NCBI RefSeq assembly: GCF_039555335.1
Contig: NC_092629.1
Location: 4,917,912 to 4,981,911 of the forward strand
DNA length: 64,000 bases
Reading direction: 5' to 3'
DNA from: Amphiura filiformis
Taxonomy: Eukaryota > Echinodermata > Ophiuroidea > Amphilepidida > Amphiuridae
Shown piece after piece: positions 42,595-55,700 of the stretch (position 1 is its first letter; every line of letters starts with the position of its first letter). The notes beneath the pieces are model-generated. The model was not told the origin of the DNA. It searched no databases and saw only the letters and a list, made by a program, of their open reading frames with translations. The position numbers and the translations under genes are program-made.

Positions 42595-43206
42595 CAACAT
42601 GGGCGCACCTAGACCAAAAATGGAACAACAAAGTTTCTGCTTGCTAGTGACTCCTAAACACCTTCCAGAACAACATATCCAAAAGAGAGAAATGAAAGGA
42701 GTGCTGTTGGCTTTAGAAGCCTTCCTGCCCAGGATTAAGTACAATTCAGTTAAATTATTCACAGACAATAGAGGTGTAGTGGCTATAGTGAATAAGGGCA
42801 GTATGAATCTAGAGTTGCAAAACTTAAGCCTTGAGATTTTCAGACTGTGTAAAAAGAATAACATCAATTTGGAAGTCCAGTGGGTTCCAAGAGAGAATAA
42901 AGTACAGGCTGATCAGCTTAGTAGAGAAATCGATTTCGATGACTGGGGTGTAAGTAAGGAATTTTTCCAGTTCATGGAAAAGGTATGGGGTCCTCACACT
43001 ATTGATCGGTTTGCTGATAACTTCAATGCTAAGTTAGAGAGGTTTAATTCCAAATTTTGGTGTCCAGGTTCGAATCATGTGGATGCTTTTTCGATCAGTT
43101 GGGTTGGGGAGAACAATTGGATTGTTCCTCTAATACATTTAGTGCCTAAGGTAATCAAGCATTTGAAAGTTTGTAAGGCATATGGGACGCTAGTAATACC
43201 AGACTG
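42595..43206 (+). pseudogene. RNase H part of a DIRS-like polyprotein
   Basis: About 200 residues. KREMKG, FTDNRG and QADQLSR supply the acidic E-D-D residues of an RNase H fold. They are followed by the DIRS-typical tail (WVPRENK, WGPHTIDRFAD, FNSKFWCPGS, VDAFSISW, then NNWIVP and YGTLVIP). The frame is intact here but lacks the reverse transcriptase and starts inside repeat sequence. Confidence 0.7.
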
Positions 43207-43559
43207 ACCTTCAGCACCATTTTGGCCTTTGTTATTCAGTCATAATAGCTTTTGGGCAGGCATAGATTTTCGGATCCTTCCCATATATTTGTGCATGCAA
43301 GGTCGGAATCATAAATCATTGTTCGGATCTCAGAATATGAAAAGTCATGTTCTATGTGTAAGGATAGAAACAGAGAAGTAACTATGGCATTGTATGTGTG
43401 AGTTCTTGAGTTGTAAATCTGAAGTATGTCAAATCTCACTGGAGATGGAGACATGATAAGGAAATTTGAGATTGTATAGTGCTAATTAGCATAATTGCAC
43501 ATTGTTTTCCTGTGCGGCAGAGAAGAATATATACTATTTTGTTTTTTGTTTACATTGTG

Positions 43560-44499
43560 CAGGGAAGCAGAATATAATGGTGTTTTTGGAAAATTTTGGA
43601 CTCCTCAATGGCCAACATTACGGTTGCAAAATACAAGAGAGCGTTTAAATTATGGGAAGACTGGTGTAGTGGCAAAGGGCTGTGTCCCCCCTGCTAGCCA
43701 TGAAGAATTAGCAATGTACTTTGTGCATTTGTACAACAATAATGTTCCGTATTCTGTAATTGAGTCGAGCTATTATGCCATCAAGTGGCACTTTGACTGT
43801 TCACCACAGGTGGATAACAATCCATGTGACATGAAGTTTGTGAAATTACTTATAGACGGGCTAAAAAGGATTTTAGCCAAGCCAGTGGTTCAAAAGGAAC
43901 CTATCACAGCAGATATCCTTCTTAAAATCGTATGTAAATTTGGTCAAGGTGAAAATTTGATGCATATCAGAATGTGTGCCATGTTATTGGTGGCGTATGC
44001 AGGGTTTTTTAGATACGATGAGTTATCTTACCTCAGGCTTTGTGATGTAAAAATATTTACATCACATGTTATGTTTTTCATAAGCAAAAGTAAGAATGAC
44101 CAGTACAGGGAAGGGGCTTGGGTTGTAGTGGCTGCATCCGGCAAAGATACTTTGATATATTAACCTTGCAGAGTTGGATTTATCTGCGGAAGACTTTTTG
44201 TTTAAACCTGTTCTTTTTAGGAAATCAAAGCAGGTATATCAGATAACGAAAGGGAAGTTATCATATAGCAGATGTAGAGAAATTTTACATTTCGCCTTAA
44301 AAGAAATTTTGAGGTAGACCCTAAGAGATATGGCTTGCATAGCCTGAGATCTGGAGGGGTGTCGGCAGCAGCAGCACTAGGGGTACCAGATAGATTGCTG
44401 AAGAAGCACTGGAGACGGAAAACAGATGTTTCCAAACATAGGTACGTTAAAGAAGAACTTGCTAACCAACTGCAGGTATCTTATAGTTTAGGATTGTAA
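43560..44499 (+). pseudogene. Tyrosine recombinase of the DIRS-like element, frame-broken
   Basis: The first part is open to 44163, with a core-binding region (ERLNYGKTG, PPASHEELA) and the first catalytic Arg in GFFRYDELSYLRL. After a break near 44150 the reading continues in another frame (NLAELDLSAEDFLFKP). A second break near 44300 leads to the HSLRSGG box, KKHWR and KHRYVKE, which gives the His-x-x-Arg and the Tyr nucleophile. The set of catalytic residues is complete but split over three frames. Confidence 0.75.
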
Positions 44500-46020
44500 G
44501 TAGAAACCTGCATAAATTTCTGAAGTCTAAAGGACAGACGAATATTCAACTAGAGAGGTAGTATGTTTTATGATGGTTCTGATATACTATGGAAGTGTAA
44601 GATGTCATGTGCTTGATAATAGGTTTTGATTTAAAGGGGCATTTCGTGATCCACAGCCTCATCCCCCACTTTTCTCAAAAAAGTTGAGATTTTTATATCA
44701 CTGGAAACCTCTGGCTACATAATGTTTATGTACAAAATATTTCTTGCAGATTAATTCGTTTTGCAAAGATATCTTTAAATTTGAATTTCGTTCTGGTGCA
44801 CCAGAACGAAATTACAACGCATTGTCAATAGAGCAGTGTAATACACATAATCATGCATAACTCGCAAACGCAAGATATGAATCAACTGAAATTTTGGGAA
44901 TATGCTTTTTTCGTGGATATGTACTGAAAAATGTCATAAAAAGTGTACGCTAGGATCACGAAACACTCCTTAAAGGCATATATTGGAATGTCATCTTTCC
45001 CTGGGTAAGATCTGATACCAGGCCAGCCCATGGCCAGAGGGTAACATGAGTAGGTTTGTTTCACCTTGAAGGCAAGGATAGTCTTGCTAATATGGGCTAA
45101 CTTTCCCCTAGGCCATCCAATATGCCATGAATTAGTAGGACTACAACGGGATCTATTGGTCAGTTTATACTCCTATTTCCACATCTGTTAATTTTATATG
45201 GGCCTTTAAGAAGGATAAAATAGTAGGTAGAAAACAGAAGTATCCTTGTCAAAAATGTATCTTCCAAATGAGAGAAGTAAAGTAGCTTTAAGAATGTAAT
45301 ATAAAAGGTTAAACAGAAGATTGTGATGTGAAATGAATTGATAGTTTAATAATAATTTGTATTGCGTGTCTGCAATTTCCTTAAATGTGTATATTAACAT
45401 GTGTTTGTTGCAGGAGGACAAAAGGCGCAAAAGGAAATAATTTATTTCCGGTTGAGCCTGCGAATTAGGAAATAAGTAATATTAATTGTATATGTACTGA
45501 ATGTTTGTCTGGTTGTAGTTACGTATTATGCATTAAGAGTGCCGATAAATTTCTGTAAAATTTTAGTATTCGTGAAAACAATCTATGCACGACATCCGAA
45601 GAAATATTGTAAGCACCTTTTCTTATGACTTCTTCAATTGGATCTAATTTTAGATATATTCTGGGTCCATTTTCTGTAAGAGTATTATTTCCTGCTTCGT
45701 GTTGCAGTGATTGGGGAACAACTAAACTACGCAATTCGCAATTGTTTGGATGTTTATGCCAAGAAGTGGTTTGTTTGTTTGTTATCTGTTGTTTGATGGT
45801 TTGTAGGTCTGTTTGTTTGTTTGTTTGTTTGTTTGTTTAAACATTAATTACGTAGGGAGGCACACTGGATCCTGATGGAACTACGTTCAAGCGTATAAAA
45901 ATACATAATTAGAGCATTAGTGCAAAACACATCGAGGTTTCAATTGCTTCCATTTGATATACCAATTGTTATACCTTATTGAATATGATCAAAATCGATA
46001 ATATGTACGTATAATTTCTA
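44500..46020. other. No gene; (GTTT)n at about 45793-45838
   Basis: AT-rich sequence with an inverted word pair GTTCTGGTGCACCAGAAC near 44790. Open frames are short and without coding character. Confidence 0.4.
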
Positions 46021-46368
46021 TAATTAGAGAGGGCGGCCTATCTGCTGTGTCCTGGCAGAACATCAATCAATATGAGACATTAAATATTAAATGCGAGGAT
46101 CCAGCGGAAACATGCCTGAGAAAATATATAACAATTAAAGAAACGGAGCTCAGACAAACTGGCATTATAATAAAGGAGAGAAAAAATCAGAACCTTTCGG
46201 ATTCGAACCAGCGTGCACTAACGATTACATGTCGTATAGCTCACCACCACACGCCACTACAGCTCATGGCGGATCTACCGGCGAATTGAACATGTAATGA
46301 TTTTATTCTCTCGGAAATGTCTCACTGCCGATGTAATTTTAATTATAATTAGAGAGGGCGGCCTATCC
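46021..46368 (-). mobile_element. tRNA-Thr(TGT)-like element flanked by direct repeats
   Basis: AATTAGAGAGGGCGGCCTATC occurs at about 46022-46041 and again at 46348-46368. Between them the minus strand has a tRNA-like stretch (about 46265 down to 46190) with box B GGTTCGAATCC, an anticodon loop CATGTAA (TGT) and a following T6. Acceptor pairing is poor. It looks like a tRNA-derived SINE or pseudogene. Confidence 0.45.
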
Positions 46369-47119
46369 TAAATAAAAAGTGCCAATTAATGTCTGTTCGA
46401 GTCGCGTGAATTTATTCCACTTCAAAACCACCTGTAACTCAATTTCGTCAAAAGTGGACTTCAATATCCAGGTCTTCAATATCAAAAACAAATCTACGCA
46501 ACTGAAGAATAGACCAAAATAGCAAAAACATTAGCAAACGTATTCGAGCTATTTAACGCATAGTAGAACAAAGCAAATTAGCCAATCATAGTACCGGAAT
46601 AATATGAATTCAGTCACGTGATGAAGTGAAGAATAAGGGGATAGGGCAATATCAAGTCTGCTGCTTGGCAACACAGCCAAGTTGATAACAAAATGTTTAG
46701 TGTGACTGAAGCATGTGATTATAGATGGTCGTTAGCATGCTCGAGACGTCAGGGTTAAGTGGTCGTGGTCAAAGTTTACTTGACAGAGATAACGAGATAA
46801 AAATAATTATTGCAACTACTACTACGTCGAGTAACTTATGTATACAGATGTATTGTTATTTTTAAAACGTTAATTTTATAGAACTACTCTTTTTATAACA
46901 TAACTTGAATTTTCAGATGAACAAAATGTATTCAAAAATGTAGAAATCATTTGACTGAGCACCGTTATGCAAATCATATACATAAATGCTTCATCGTGAA
47001 CATTTACTGCCGCTAAACTGCTTTATACATGTTATAAAGAACTTTGGACCCGCGCAATTCAGATTTTATCAATGCTACAGTGTGTCTAAAAAACCCGACT
47101 AGAATATACCAAACAAACG
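46369..47119. other. No feature seen
   Basis: AT-rich sequence without open frames or clear repeats. Confidence 0.35.
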
Positions 47120-47400
47120 CAACAATGCTTTTCAAGTGTTATAAACGTGTTTGATCTTGACCAAAACCTTTCAATAACATTTAGTGCAGATTATACCAAA
47201 AGAAAAAAGGGATATGAATAACACTATAGCAATATCTTAAAGAATATTTTGTCGAAATGCAAATAACATTTACTGAATGTTTTCAAAAGAAAAACAATTG
47301 GAATGTTATTACAGCATTTTATACCCTTTATATAATCGGACCTTTAAACGTTTCGGCAATACATATTCAAATAGTGCAAACACATTGCTATGGTAATTGA
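47120..47400 (-). repeat. Distant inverted relative of the 39963/42274 repeat
   Basis: The minus strand has ATTATATAAAGGGTATAAAAT, a GAAAACATT word and AAAGGTTTTGGTCAA in the same order as the copies at 39963 and 42274, with low overall identity. Confidence 0.4.
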
Positions 47401-47504
47401 AACTGTCACATAACTACCACGAACTGCAAAACAATTTTTTTTACTTCCAATGATTGCCGGTTGGCAAATCCCATCGGCTATGGACTAAAGACCGTAACCA
47501 TACA

Positions 47505-47990
47505 AATTATACAATTACAATTTCGCTTCTAAGAAAAAAAAGTGATCATCGCAACATGACAGTGTTATTTGCGGTGGAATTATTAATAATTTAGCTAATA
47601 TAAAAGTTAACTTGGTTTCTTTACTAGTTCGGGCTCAAACGCTATGCTCAATTAACTAAATCGTCCAGAAAACGAGTTCGGACATTTTTGGGCATATCAA
47701 GCTTGCATTGCGTAAAACCGACTTTCATGATAAGCAGTAATGTATTTTGGCTTTTCAGAACAGAATAAAAGCGGTCATGGCGTAAATGTGATATGCCGTA
47801 GAAACAGTAATATCTTGGCAAAGAGAAACATTTTACTTTGTGTCTTTCCTAGATCAGGATCAAACGCTATGCCCGATTTTACATAATCGCTCGAGTTGGG
47901 GCACTTTTTTTGTCAATTTTGCACATGAAGTTTGTACCGCGTAAATGAACTTTCATGCTTATCGTCAATGATCTCAGAACAAAAACAAAA
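47505..47990 (+). repeat. Dispersed repeat with about 210-bp units, copy 2
   Basis: It follows the same unit order as 12545-13085 (CAATTTCGCTTCTAAGAAAA, GGTTTCTTTACTAGTTCG, CAGAAAACGAGTT, then a second unit with GTGTCTTTCCTAG). Confidence 0.55.
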
Positions 47991-48537
47991 GGTGTTTCGT
48001 GTTTTTCTTTCACTTAATTGAGATTATTTAATAAATAGGCCTAATATGTTATCTATTTCAAAATCAGAAATTTTAATTTCTGATTTTGAAATAGATATCA
48101 TATCAAATGTCACATTGTTAAATTACACATCTTAAGAGCATTCAACTCAATTCAGTCACTTTTGCCACACACAGACACCAAAGTGGGCCAAGGTTCTTGA
48201 GTTATGTTGTAAAGAGGGCCGAAACAACAACAGTTTTGTAAAACGCACATAACTCATTAATACATCAAGCAAGTTTTCTAAGTATATGATTTGTAGAATG
48301 AAATTTTGCAAAATATCAACGTGTTATTTTTCAATAATACATATTGATTTAAAGGATGAAAAAAAAAAAGAAAAAATTGGCCGCTTCGACCAACAATAAC
48401 TAGTCTACCCTTAAGGAAGTCTACGGCAATCATAAGATTGTGTCTTTATGAAGAAAAATAAATCGTGCACGAATGGTTGTATTTAAAACAAACTCATGTT
48501 GACCATGAAAATGAATAAATAAAAAATAAAAATAAAA

Positions 48538-48757
48538 TGTAGATATTTATATAGCGCTTTATGCCATAAACAGCCTCAAAGCTCTTTTTATTTATTCCGC
48601 CGTCATCAGCTTCCCATTGCACCTGGGTGGGACGAGGCAAAGCGCCTTGTCCACGGGTGCAACACGGTGGTGGGACGGGGAATCGAACCCACGTACGTTG
48701 AGCAAGCTCTCAGATTATGAGTCCAAGGCCGTAACCACTGAGCCACCGTGCAGTCGG
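48538..48757 (-). mobile_element. tRNA-derived SINE
   Basis: On the minus strand a tRNA-like head (48751-48668) has box A TGGCTCAGTGG, anticodon loop CTCATAA (CAT), a long extra arm and box B GGGTTCGATTCC. The body has the GACAAGGCGC... and AAAGCGCTATATAAAT words seen at 60150-60250 and 60620-60840. Confidence 0.65.
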
Positions 48758-49776
48758 CTCACAACAGGCGATATTCGAAATTCCCGCGCCGAAATTGTCT
48801 AATTGCATGGTGTAATGGTTATCTGTGCTCAATTGTTATCAGCCTGCATAGTCTTACTGGGACGCCATTGCATTCGACAATTTCGACGCCCGGGAATTTT
48901 GCATATCGCGTGTTTAGAGACGGATATTTTTATTCATTCTTGTGGTCACAATGAGTTTGTTTGAAATAAAACGACGTGATTCGTGCTTGATAATTATTTT
49001 TCTTACATATAAGGCATAATCTTGTGATTGACAGCGACTTCCTTTAACATGATACAGTATCCCCGACAGGGCAATTACCAAAACGTCTATTGCGACAACT
49101 AATGAGATTGGGCTGAATTGAAGATTCAGCTACATTTGGAACGACTTGTCTTCCTTCACCAAATGAAAGTTGGGGAGCTGCACATATAATCGGTGAATGT
49201 TACAATTTTAAGTGCGGATAGGTTTGCGCCGGATTCAGCTGCAACCAGCCTAGTTGATGCGATCTAATTGTGATAATTCACCATGGCAGCGAAATTACAG
49301 CTCTTTGAATTCTCCGAAATCTGGAGAAAGACGCTTTAAAATGTGCTTATTGTATTAATTATTGTTAATATTTGTTATTGAATGAGTATTGGTACTTTTC
49401 CTTGGACACACTGTAGCAATACTTATCGCAGTCAGATAAATATTCAGTTATAAGTAGATAACTAAACGTTTGCGTGACTGATATTGTTACTCAGCTATAT
49501 TATTTGATTAGTGGGCGCAACGTATCTACCAGGATTTAGAGAATAGAAAGCATTTATCTTAATCTTTTTTCGCCTGTTACATATAATATATCAAATCCAT
49601 GCTCCTGACTCTAGTAGCCATTCCTCTGACTCTAACACAAGATTGGGTAGGATACATACATTCGGTGTCTGGTTGTACATTTTACTGCTGACGTCAAGGA
49701 ACTATTCCACGGCCATTGATTTAGGACACGACGTTTGTAACTCTATGATCAATATCCGTGCCTCAGTAAAGGAAAG
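48758..49776. other. No gene before the membrane-protein gene
   Basis: It includes an inverted pair ATTCGAAATTCCCGCGCCGAAATTGTC / GACAATTTCGACGCCCGGGAATTTTGC (about 48772 and 48877), a probable MITE. No TATA box could be fixed upstream of 49777. Confidence 0.4.
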
Positions 49777-52700
49777 ATGGGGTACTTCGAATTTTCTTTG
49801 ATTTTCTTATGTGCAGTTGGAGTCGCTGGACAAGGTATGTTTGGAATTAATAGGATTAAATGGTAGGTCTATGTTTAGAGTTCTTGCACTTTAGTTCATA
49901 AGGACCAGGGTTCGGTTCCCTTGTTCAATATACGTGAGATCCCAATGTTCATTGTAGTGGATTTATGTCATAAGTTAGTACGGAAATATAAATGTGACCA
50001 GTGGTTTCATCGACTCACTTCCTATAAGATCAATTAATGTATTACTCTGCAGTAATGATTAATATAATTATTAAGGTGAAAGGTGAAATAAACTGAAACT
50101 TAATATAGCAAATTAACCAAACTTGACAAATATGACCTAAAGGCTCCGACTCGCCTTAATAATGCCTCAGAATAACCGTGACAAATTATGACATTCATAA
50201 ATGTGTTTATTGTATCTATCGTCCTATCAAACCTCATGCAGTTATGCTTTCCAAACATTTCATTATATGTCTTACACAAGTCAATTTCCTTGTTTGTCCA
50301 TATGTTTGTCAGTCAACAGATATGTTGATCTGTGTACCTCAATGCATTAATGGGGCACGTGCTATGGGAGTACATGTATATGCCTACCCGGTTATCGTGG
50401 AGAATACTTAGAGAATAAACGATAGGAATTTTTATTTTGCCTATCCTCTACCGTGTGATAGACGACAGGCAGGTTCAATATTTTGAGTAGTGGATGCCGG
50501 CGCACATTCTTAGTCAGTTAAATATTATTTTAATAACTGTGAACTATTTTTTAAAGCAAAAATTAAGTTACCGTCATAAAAACTCCCCTTTTTCTAAAAT
50601 GAACGAAACTTGTTTACAACTTCACATCTTTTGTCGGCGTACTGCTAGCGCGTGCGAGTATTCCGCACTGCGTCTACGCATACAACGCGATACATACGCG
50701 CACCTCTATGAGCGTGTTACGCGTTATCAACACTCATGATGACGTGGGGTCGTCTACAGCCTGATAGACGACACTCAAAATCATGCGATTGTCCAATCAG
50801 ATTATGTGTCTACTAATAGACCACTACCACTGACTAAAAATGTCAGATATCAACTAGTATTTGCAGTAAGTGTATGTCTGTATGTGGGTATGTCTCTCTG
50901 CCTGACTGTCCGTCTGTTACTGGTCTGGCAAATGCCCGGGCAAATGTGCACTCCTTCCTACGTCATACATAAATTTGCCCAGTCCCATTTCCCTAATATG
51001 AAATCTAAAACCGTCAATTTGCTTGTTTGTTCATATGTTTGTCTGTCAACAGATACATTGATTTGTGTACCTGAATGCATTAACGGGGGCACATGCTATG
51101 AGAGTACATGTATATGCCCACACCCTTATCGTGGAGAATACTGTCAGATATCACCTAGTCCGCCCAGTAAGTGTGTCTGTCTGTCCGTCTGTCTGTCTGT
51201 CTGTCTGTCTGTGTGTTTGTCTGTCTGGTTGTCCGTCTGTTACTGGCCTGCATGCATGATCATGATGATCAGTTCCTGAAAACGTCATATGTGTGACCTG
51301 CCATCTGTTAGCTTCTACCACAAAATGAGTACTAATTAATCAGAATTAATAGTAAATCAAACTGTATTGTACAATAGCTAATTAATTGATATTTCATAAA
51401 TAATTTGGTTCTATTGTCTCATTCAAATCGCAATCCTCTTTCAGGGACATATCAATTTGTAAGCGCTCTTTAGCAAAGTTAATTGGATTTACAACCGTAA
51501 ACAAATCAGGCGAAAATAGTAACTTTTTGCACACGATTTGCAATTTAAAGAGAATTGGCCATTGCTCTTTCTATAGTATAGGCCTATGGACAATATAAGT
51601 GTACTTTTCATTTAATGACATAAAATATTGTAAAGAATACTTGAGGTTTTGACTTTCAAAACTTACATTTTGGTCAAAAATGTGCTTGGATAGGTAGTTT
51701 TCAACATATTTTCCATATTCGCCTTGCTATAACATTGAATTGTGTTTCCAATGGACATTTTATTGTGAAATTTCACTGTACAAAGAATACATTAAAAACA
51801 AATCCACATAGCCCCCGAATGAAAAGTATTTAATTATCTTTGTATCATTCAAAAAGCATTTTGTCTGAATTTTACATCCGAACTAAGTGCTATTAAATTT
51901 TTATGAGCCTTTTTATTTTACATGTAAAGTTTATGGGGGTGACTATTAGAAATGGACGGCAATATTGAAAAACCCTCATTTTGGGCCATTTTAGACACTA
52001 AAATGCCCATAAAAAAGAACAGCACTTAGTTCGGATGTAAAATTCACACACAATGCTACCTGAGTGAGTACAAACATAATTAAATATATTTCATTAGGGG
52101 GCTATAGCAAAAACAAAAACAAAATCCTATACCTTAATGGTTATGGAACAAAGGTGCTAGTGACAAAAAGTGTTTTTAGGGGAAAGTGTCAGCTTTCGTT
52201 TGATATTTAAAAAAAACCGTGTAGTGTAACGGAAGACTCTACGGCGACAATTCACTGCTTGCATAAGAGCCCTTGGACGAAAATGTGTGCTCAGGTGTAT
52301 CGAGGTGGAACTGTGCGCATGATGGTTGATAAGAGAATCGTTTTTGTATAGAAGCCTTTCCATATGTTTACCATTTGCTTATGCGATAATGGTACTGTAC
52401 TTTGAATCTTTGGACTCTTGACACATTTTATACATTGCACATGCATTATTATATTCTTCTCCATCGATATTCGGCTATTTTGTACATTGGACACTAGGTG
52501 TGTCCATTAAACAATATTATCATAATGGTTGAGGCCGAATGGAATAAAAAAAAATGTGATTATTCTACTTGAAATATGAAAGACATAACCTTAATTTTGC
52601 ACACAAATACAGCCTGTCTCAAAAACAAATTGTGCAAGTGAAAAGCGCCCTCTTTGGCAATTAGAAAATACCACCATTGTGACATGATGCTTACATCAAC

Positions 52701-55700
52701 GTCAAGGGGGGTAGTCTTAGCTCTTAAATACCGTTTGTTCTGTTCAATTTGCTTGTTTTAATCTCGAGATGTACATGTCAATGATTTTATCATGGTAAAT
52801 ACTGTTCTCTTAGTCACTTAAGACATGCTAAAAGACAAACAAATACTGCACACTTAATGGTTAATGAACACGTATTACTTGTTGAGAGAGAAATTAGACA
52901 AAATAATGCACGCGCAAAGTGGCACAATTGTGATTTTACCCTTTCGTTGTTAAATAAACATATCTCGAAATTGAAACAAGCAAGTATTTTCTAATTGCCA
53001 AAGCGGGCGTTTTTCACTTGCACAATTTTTTTAGACAGGCTGTAGTGTTAATTTCAAAACGGTGACTCCATTAAAATACACCTCCGTGTTGCCAAATATG
53101 GCTTTAAAAAAACCAAAAAAAATTAACTACGAAGTAGGAAAATGTACATGTATTGTCACTGTGGTTGCTTGAGTATAATCAATACATCACGTGACTTATG
53201 ATAAGGATAATGAACTGAGTGCAATGCATTAGTCAAGATAATCCACGCGCCGTGGAGTTATGCATTTAGCTCGAGAGTCGATAGGCTCGAGAGCTAAATG
53301 CAATAACTCCATGGCAAGTGCGATTATTTTGACGAATGCATTTGCACGAGTACATTATGCGGAATATACTTTGAGTGTATTAAAACAATAGGCAATATTA
53401 ATTGCTGCATTCATTATATTAGTTTGAATATTAGGGAAAATAATTTAAAAACACCGTCAGGCGACTGACCAGGTAGCATTTGACTGGTCAAGAAAATCAA
53501 TCACTGTATAAGTTTAAGCTATCAATGGTATCGATTGCGCCAAACGTCATACTTTAGTAACTTATTCACGCATGGTTTGTAACCAATTGATTTTATGCTG
53601 TGATCATTTTTATGGTGGTTCCGAACACAGAGAACATGAACCAGTTGACCTGGAAACGATCGATTTTGACGTCTAGTACGACGGTAATTCGGTGAATGGG
53701 GATGAGAGAATAAATTTATATAACAATATCAACGGGACTTTATAGTGCTGTAATTTGAACTTTAATATCTACTTATATTAAAACACACGACAGTGGAATT
53801 TTACAATTTGTACATGATGGTATGCGCTAGTGTGTGTTTCCCGGACGTGTTTATGTTGTTTTAGATATAGGCCTACATGTATTTCATTTGTAAAATGCTG
53901 AATATTTTGTAATGGTGTCATCTTGTATAATTATTATGGTCCCCTGTGTTGAGCCCTTTTTAATTAATAGAAGCTCGATTATTCTCATTTGATGTTTGAT
54001 TCATTTGGGTTCATTAATTATTATTTATGACAATGATAGTTGCAAAATAGAACACAGTTTGTAACCTATGATTTACATCGTGCTCATGAAAAATACCATA
54101 ACCTGTAACCTATAATTATTTTAATACCACAGAATGTATATTCGTACTTTTTTGATGGTATATATCGAATATACAAGTTATTAGTTATGTGAAAGTAGTA
54201 TTTCTAGTATTTGAACGTGCACATATTATCCGTCGTTTTATCTTTTCTGTTCTCATTGGGTCTCATTGTTATTTTGAAGTGTTAGCATGGTACGTGTGAA
54301 CAATCCTTTTATTCTAGTCTTTTGTTGCCTACAGAAAAGTTGAACGAAGATAACTTCTGTTTCGGTTTCGGGAGTTATGTTAATTTCTGACATGAAAAAC
54401 GTGAGATGAGAGGGTTGATGCTAATCTAGACAAAAGAAGTGTCTAAATTTTACGGTCGTAAATTCGCGATAAATTGTACAGCTTCAATTTACTTGCGTTG
54501 GGGGTATATGTACTTCAGCCTAGGCGGGAGTGGCTCGTGAAAATAGCCCAGCGTAGAAATATACACTAGTCACTAGTATGAATTACGTATACTTGTTCGT
54601 GCAATCGCGCAAAAATCGGTCATATTATTATGTAGAGATGAAACGGGGAATTATTTTCGTTCCAAATACACCTTAAAACTTGGTAATATGCAACACCAAA
54701 GAAGTGCGTTAAAGTGAAACTAATTGGATTTCTTTCATTGGAATTGGTAATCTGATAATTGCTTCAGGCAAAATTGCCAGTCTATTTTAAATGTATATTA
54801 TTTGTCATTCATTGATCAGCGAAAGGGGCGCTAGACCACTAAAAACACCGGTCTTCCACACACTGTGGGTGTTTCATAATCTTGTCTTATCCTGCCTTTA
54901 TTAACAACAGGCATCCATCTCTATTGAAATAATCTGATTGATACTTCAAACTTGACAATGAATTTAAGGAACAGATCAACTCACATAATTCCTTGCGTTT
55001 TCGTTTCTGAACAATAGAGCTCCCGAAACAGAAAAGATAAAACGACAGTAGATATCTAAAATATATTCTTTAGCGTGCGGGTTTTAGATAATGTATTGTT
55101 TAGCATGCAGGTTTATATAATTTGGGCTATGAAGGGTAGTTCGCGAATATAATGCACGGGAGAAGAATACATAACGATGAATAGAAACGGGCACTAGAAG
55201 TATATTGGTCGATATTGTGGTTTTTCATTTGAGCACAAACTATAAGGCGTTTGAGGTCATGTACAGACTTGACAATTAATATAGAATGTTTGTTTCGCAA
55301 AATTCCAAGACTAGTCTGACAGGGGTCTGCATAAACCGCACGGGTTAAATATTAATTGGAGTGTGTCAGGATATAGTGTAAAATAATTGTTTGACAGAAA
55401 ACGTGCTTTCCATTAGTTTACATTATGGCGCTCATAATGTAGTGAATTAGGTGGGTTTAAGGAGACTAAATGTAATTTTTATGGGGGGGTAAAATTTCTG
55501 AATTTGAAGAACATTATTATGATATTCTCAAATTTATTGAGGTTTGAGGCGATATTTACTGAACCTAAATATTAATAAGAGTTCGTCAGAACTGAAATGC
55601 ACTTGTAATCTACTAGTTTTGAAAGTGGGATGAGCTTTGAAAAATATGGCTCTTACACGTGGTACGCACTCAGAGGGCCTTTGGAGCCAAATGTTATAAA

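Larger units (their letters stand above)
42274..44499 (+). mobile_element. DIRS-like tyrosine-recombinase retroelement relic
   Basis: Non-coding lead sequence shared with 39963-40299, an RNase H domain (42595-43206) and a tyrosine recombinase (43560-44499), in DIRS order. The reverse transcriptase that should precede RNase H is absent. Inverted terminal and internal complementary repeats were not identified. Confidence 0.7.

Noticed and set aside
49900..49925. Box B-like word CAGGGTTCGGTTCCC
   Set aside because: No box A or anticodon arm at tRNA spacing; isolated match.
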